Origin: an uncultured Lachnospiraceae bacterium
Lineage (GTDB): Bacteria; Bacillota_A; Clostridia; Lachnospirales; Lachnospiraceae
Reading direction: 5' to 3'
Length of the DNA: 7,998 bases
NCBI GenBank assembly: GCA_902767195.1
Contig: CACXGS010000313.1
Location: 1 to 7,998, forward strand
The position numbers were made by a program, and so were the translations under genes. The notes under the pieces were generated by a model that saw only the letters and a list, made by a program, of their open reading frames with translations, did no database searches and had not been told where the DNA came from. Below are positions 6,480-7,998 of this stretch, one piece after another; within the stretch, counting starts at the first letter, position 1, and every line of letters starts with the position of its first letter.

Positions 6480-7043
6480 TCAGCTTTGACTGTAGCTTTT
6501 CGGTTCATAAATGACTGCCGTATCAAGACTTTCGATGAGGTAGCCCTTGTTCTGAAGCATCTTCTCGATCTCATCCAATATAGATTCTGACCGGGCCTCT
6601 ACTGTATGGTAATGGTAGCCATCCGTGATGTTCTTAAGGGGAGTGGATACTCCGCTGAGCATATCTGACATAAAATGTTCCACATCTCTCTTAGAAGTGA
6701 TATCCAGAGGCTTTCGAATAGTCCCGTATATCCGGTGATCCACATAGACATCCTTCACCCGGCCTCCCAGATCTACAATACTGATCAGCTCATCTTCCGT
6801 CTGCTCATCGGTATGTTTTACTTTATAAACCCTCCGGCACTTATCTGCATGAAGCATAATATACCCTTTGCTGGTAGACATAATGTTAGGGTATGTGCTG
6901 CGTAAGATAGCGATATCTGTGACAACAACCTGCCGGCTGATACCAAATCGGTCTGCAATCACAGCCCCTGACAAAGGCTCAGAACTGGACTCCAGCAATT
7001 CAAGTATTCTGTTCCTTCGCTCTTCTGTCTTCCCTCTGCTCAA
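6480..7043 (-). CDS. niaR: NiaR-like transcriptional repressor (HTH_11 plus 3H domain)
   Basis: I place the start at TTG 7043-7041, giving 187 residues. A very strong purine site (GGGGAGGGGGGTGAT) lies just upstream, whereas the upstream ATG at 7097 coincides with the predicted RNA start. Residues about 6-60 are a winged helix ('IADRFGISRQVVVTDIAILR', 29-48). The rest is a 3H domain with H77, E85, H103 (VDHRIYG) and H144/H146 (GYHYHTVEA). H77, E85, H144 and H146 match in spacing the metal ligands known in Thermotoga TM1602. NiaR proteins use nicotinic acid as corepressor and repress NAD synthesis and niacin uptake genes. No such gene is in the window; the downstream EIIC-like gene is the nearest candidate target besides itself. 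Assignment to the family is strong; the nicotinate link is by homology. Confidence 0.85.
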   Translation of the reverse strand: MSRGKTEERRNRILELLESSSEPLSGAVIADRFGISRQVVVTDIAILRSTYPNIMSTSKGYIMLHADKCRRVYKVKHTDEQTEDELISIVDLGGRVKDVYVDHRIYGTIRKPLDITSKRDVEHFMSDMLSGVSTPLKNITDGYHYHTVEARSESILDEIEKMLQNKGYLIESLDTAVIYEPKSYSQS

Positions 7044-7102
7044 TATATCACCCCCCCTCCCCGTGAGACTGTAACTCATGCATACTATCAATGTCATGTG
7101 CT

Positions 7103-7131
7103 ATCATATCACAAAAAGGCAAAGGTGACAA
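7103..7131 (-). promoter_or_regulatory. Promoter of the NiaR-like gene
   Basis: On the minus strand TTGTCA (7131-7126), a 17-bp spacer and TATGAT (7108-7103) form a strong sigma-A promoter. The start falls near 7096, giving a leader of about 53 bases before TTG 7043 and arguing against translation from ATG 7097. Confidence 0.75.
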
Positions 7132-7140
7132 GACAGCTGT
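7121..7140. promoter_or_regulatory. Candidate NiaR operator over the -35 box
   Basis: Read on the minus strand, ACAGCTGTCTTGTCACCTTT has the dyad A-x-AG-x-TG-x-C-xx-G-x-CA-x-CT-x-T. It resembles the NiaR box as I remember it (an ACAG-TGTCT-GACA-CTGT type palindrome) and contains the -35 hexamer, as expected for autorepression. The consensus is from memory and was not checked. Confidence 0.45.
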
Positions 7141-7163
7141 AAAAATTTATTTTTACAGCTGTC
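7132..7163. terminator. Perfect 14-bp hairpin downstream of the Bfd-like gene
   Basis: GACAGCTGTAAAAA (7132-7145) and TTTTTACAGCTGTC (7150-7163) are perfectly complementary around TTTA. It lies 24 bases after the stop of the Bfd-like gene and probably ends that transcript, but no clean T run follows on the minus strand. Its outer arm overlaps the candidate NiaR operator, so it may also have a binding role. Confidence 0.5.
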
Positions 7164-7187
7164 CTTTAACCGATTCATATAAACATG

Positions 7188-7376
7188 TTAATAATCCACA
7201 TTCTCCAAAGCTTTCTGGATTGTTTTTTCCACGATCTTCCGGCAGCTGCCGCATTTGGTGCAGCACTCTGTCTCTTCCTGGACCTCTTTAAAGGTGTAAG
7301 CACCATTCTCCACCGCTTCCTCAATTTCACTGGCCCGGACGAATTTACATTTACAAACTAAAGGATCTACAGACAT
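7188..7376 (-). CDS. Bfd-like [2Fe-2S]-binding protein
   Basis: From ATG 7376-7374 the protein has 62 residues; GTG at 7382 would add two, but sits only four bases from AGGAGG (7392-7387). Cysteines C8-x-C10 and C42-x2-C45, with 31 residues between the pairs, are the [2Fe-2S] pattern of the BFD-like (bacterioferritin-associated ferredoxin) domain. The helical 'SEIEEAVENGAYTFKEVQEET' between them is also typical, and there are two extra cysteines, C38 and C39. Such proteins pass electrons in the cytoplasm, for example to bacterioferritin or as a module of oxidoreductases. Here the domain is stand-alone, with no bacterioferritin or reductase beside it, so its partner is unknown. Confidence 0.85.
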   Translation of the reverse strand: MSVDPLVCKCKFVRASEIEEAVENGAYTFKEVQEETECCTKCGSCRKIVEKTIQKALENVDY

Positions 7377-7412
7377 ACTCACACTCCCTCCTTTGGCTTT
7401 AATTCTTAAACC

Positions 7413-7418
7413 ATTATA
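7413..7418 (-). promoter_or_regulatory. -10 box of the Bfd-like gene
   Basis: A perfect TATAAT on the minus strand (7418-7413) lies 37 bases before the ATG. The hexamer 17 bp upstream (CATCTT) is a poor -35, but the stretch is very A/T-rich. Confidence 0.5.
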
Positions 7419-7471
7419 CTATATTTTTCTAAAAAAAGATGCTCGGGAAAGAAAAAACAGGACCATCCCTA

Positions 7472-7480
7472 TGGTATACT
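7472..7480 (+). promoter_or_regulatory. Extended -10 promoter of the lipoprotein gene
   Basis: TGGTATACT is a TGn-TATACT extended -10 element, which can work without a good -35; none is seen at the expected place. The RNA would start near 7487, about 70 bases before the GTG. ACCAT (7462-7466) and ATGGT (7471-7475) form a short dyad over it. Confidence 0.5.
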
Positions 7481-7556
7481 TGAAAGAAGAAGGTTCGAGT
7501 TCTATCAGGCCTTTCGGGATGAAATCAATGATATTGCTTCGTGAGGTGATGTTTAC

Positions 7557-7998
7557 GTGAAAAGATGGCGGCTGTTAATATGGATTATGGTGTATTCTTC
7601 TGTGAGTATACTTCTAAGCGGATGTGGTCTGATGGGTGGAAATGCTTCCTCTGATATACAGGAGGCCGTAAAGACAGTGGAAGATCGCTATGGTATCACC
7701 TTGACCATCAGAAAAAAAGCGCTGTTCCCGAGAGGTGCTGCCTGTGATGTAGTTACAAGATGCAAGGAACTTCCGGGTCGGGATATCAGGGTATTCCGTT
7801 TTGACCTGAGAACTCCGGTGCAGAGCGACTATATTTATCAGAAATACGGCGACGAAGCCTATACCAGAATATGCGGAACCGTACATACGATATATCCCGA
7901 GTCGCTTATATTGGTAGAAGACAGTAACTATAATCATTTTACGGATGACTGGTATGATGGGAATACCACCATTGGGGATTACCTGCTCGATAATCCGC
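7557..7998 (+). CDS. Putative lipoprotein of unknown function, N-terminal part
   Basis: An open frame runs from GTG 7557 to the window edge without a stop (147 codons visible). AGGTGA (7544-7549) lies seven bases before the start. The first 23 residues are a lipoprotein signal: K2, R3, R5, a hydrophobic core (LLIWIMVYSSVSILL) and the lipobox L-L-S-G-C with Cys23 as the lipidated residue. The mature protein would therefore be anchored to the outer face of the membrane. The following part ('IQEAVKTVEDRYGITLTIRKKAL', then aromatic and charged segments such as 'DYIYQKYGDEAYTRICG') matches no family I recognise. Short periplasm-like domains with this look are common as uncharacterised lipoproteins in Clostridia. 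The gene is divergent from the Bfd-like gene. Confidence 0.75.
   Translation, partial: MKRWRLLIWIMVYSSVSILLSGCGLMGGNASSDIQEAVKTVEDRYGITLTIRKKALFPRGAACDVVTRCKELPGRDIRVFRFDLRTPVQSDYIYQKYGDEAYTRICGTVHTIYPESLILVEDSNYNHFTDDWYDGNTTIGDYLLDNP

Noticed and set aside
7491..7512. GGTTCGAGTTC, like a tRNA T-loop
   Set aside because: No acceptor, D or anticodon arm can be built upstream and there is no CCA context; chance match in a leader.

Overview
The window looks like chromosomal DNA from a low-to-mid GC Firmicute, most likely a gut-type Clostridia/Lachnospiraceae. The basis is AGGAGG-type ribosome binding sites, GTG/TTG starts, U-tailed terminators, sigma-A-like promoters, and families typical of that group: HxlR, a NiaR-type 3H repressor, a PfoR-like EIIC protein and a stand-alone Bfd-like ferredoxin. 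Genus cannot be set from sequence reading alone. No rRNA, tRNA, CRISPR, transposase or phage gene was seen.

Left part (1-876): a truncated flavin reductase-like gene on the minus strand is divergent from an HxlR/DUF24 regulator. Their 124-bp spacer holds overlapping promoters and a repeated dyad that is a likely operator. A terminator closes the HxlR gene.

Centre (877-5268): a MarR-family repressor gene is followed, in the same direction, by one 1197-residue synthetase with the order acid-activating adenylation domain, carrier protein, condensation domain, then a remnant of a second adenylation domain. The synthetase has its own promoter. Two copies of the palindrome ATTTCGCATTRCGAAAY flank it, one overlapping the -35 box, so the MarR protein probably represses the synthetase. 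A 14-bp-stem bidirectional terminator follows. The synthetase is therefore a single-gene transcription unit with a dedicated regulator, and it is the most interesting element here. Its order (A-T-C, no thioesterase or reductase) suggests that it activates a carboxylic acid, loads it on its own carrier and uses the C domain to release it onto a free amine or alcohol. That product class is an inference.

Right part (5328-7998): three minus-strand genes encode a PfoR-like PTS EIIC-family membrane protein, a NiaR-like metal-binding repressor (probable TTG start) and a Bfd-like [2Fe-2S] protein. The first two probably form an operon, with a probable autoregulatory dyad over the -35 box. At the right edge a plus-strand lipoprotein gene of unknown function begins and runs out of the window.
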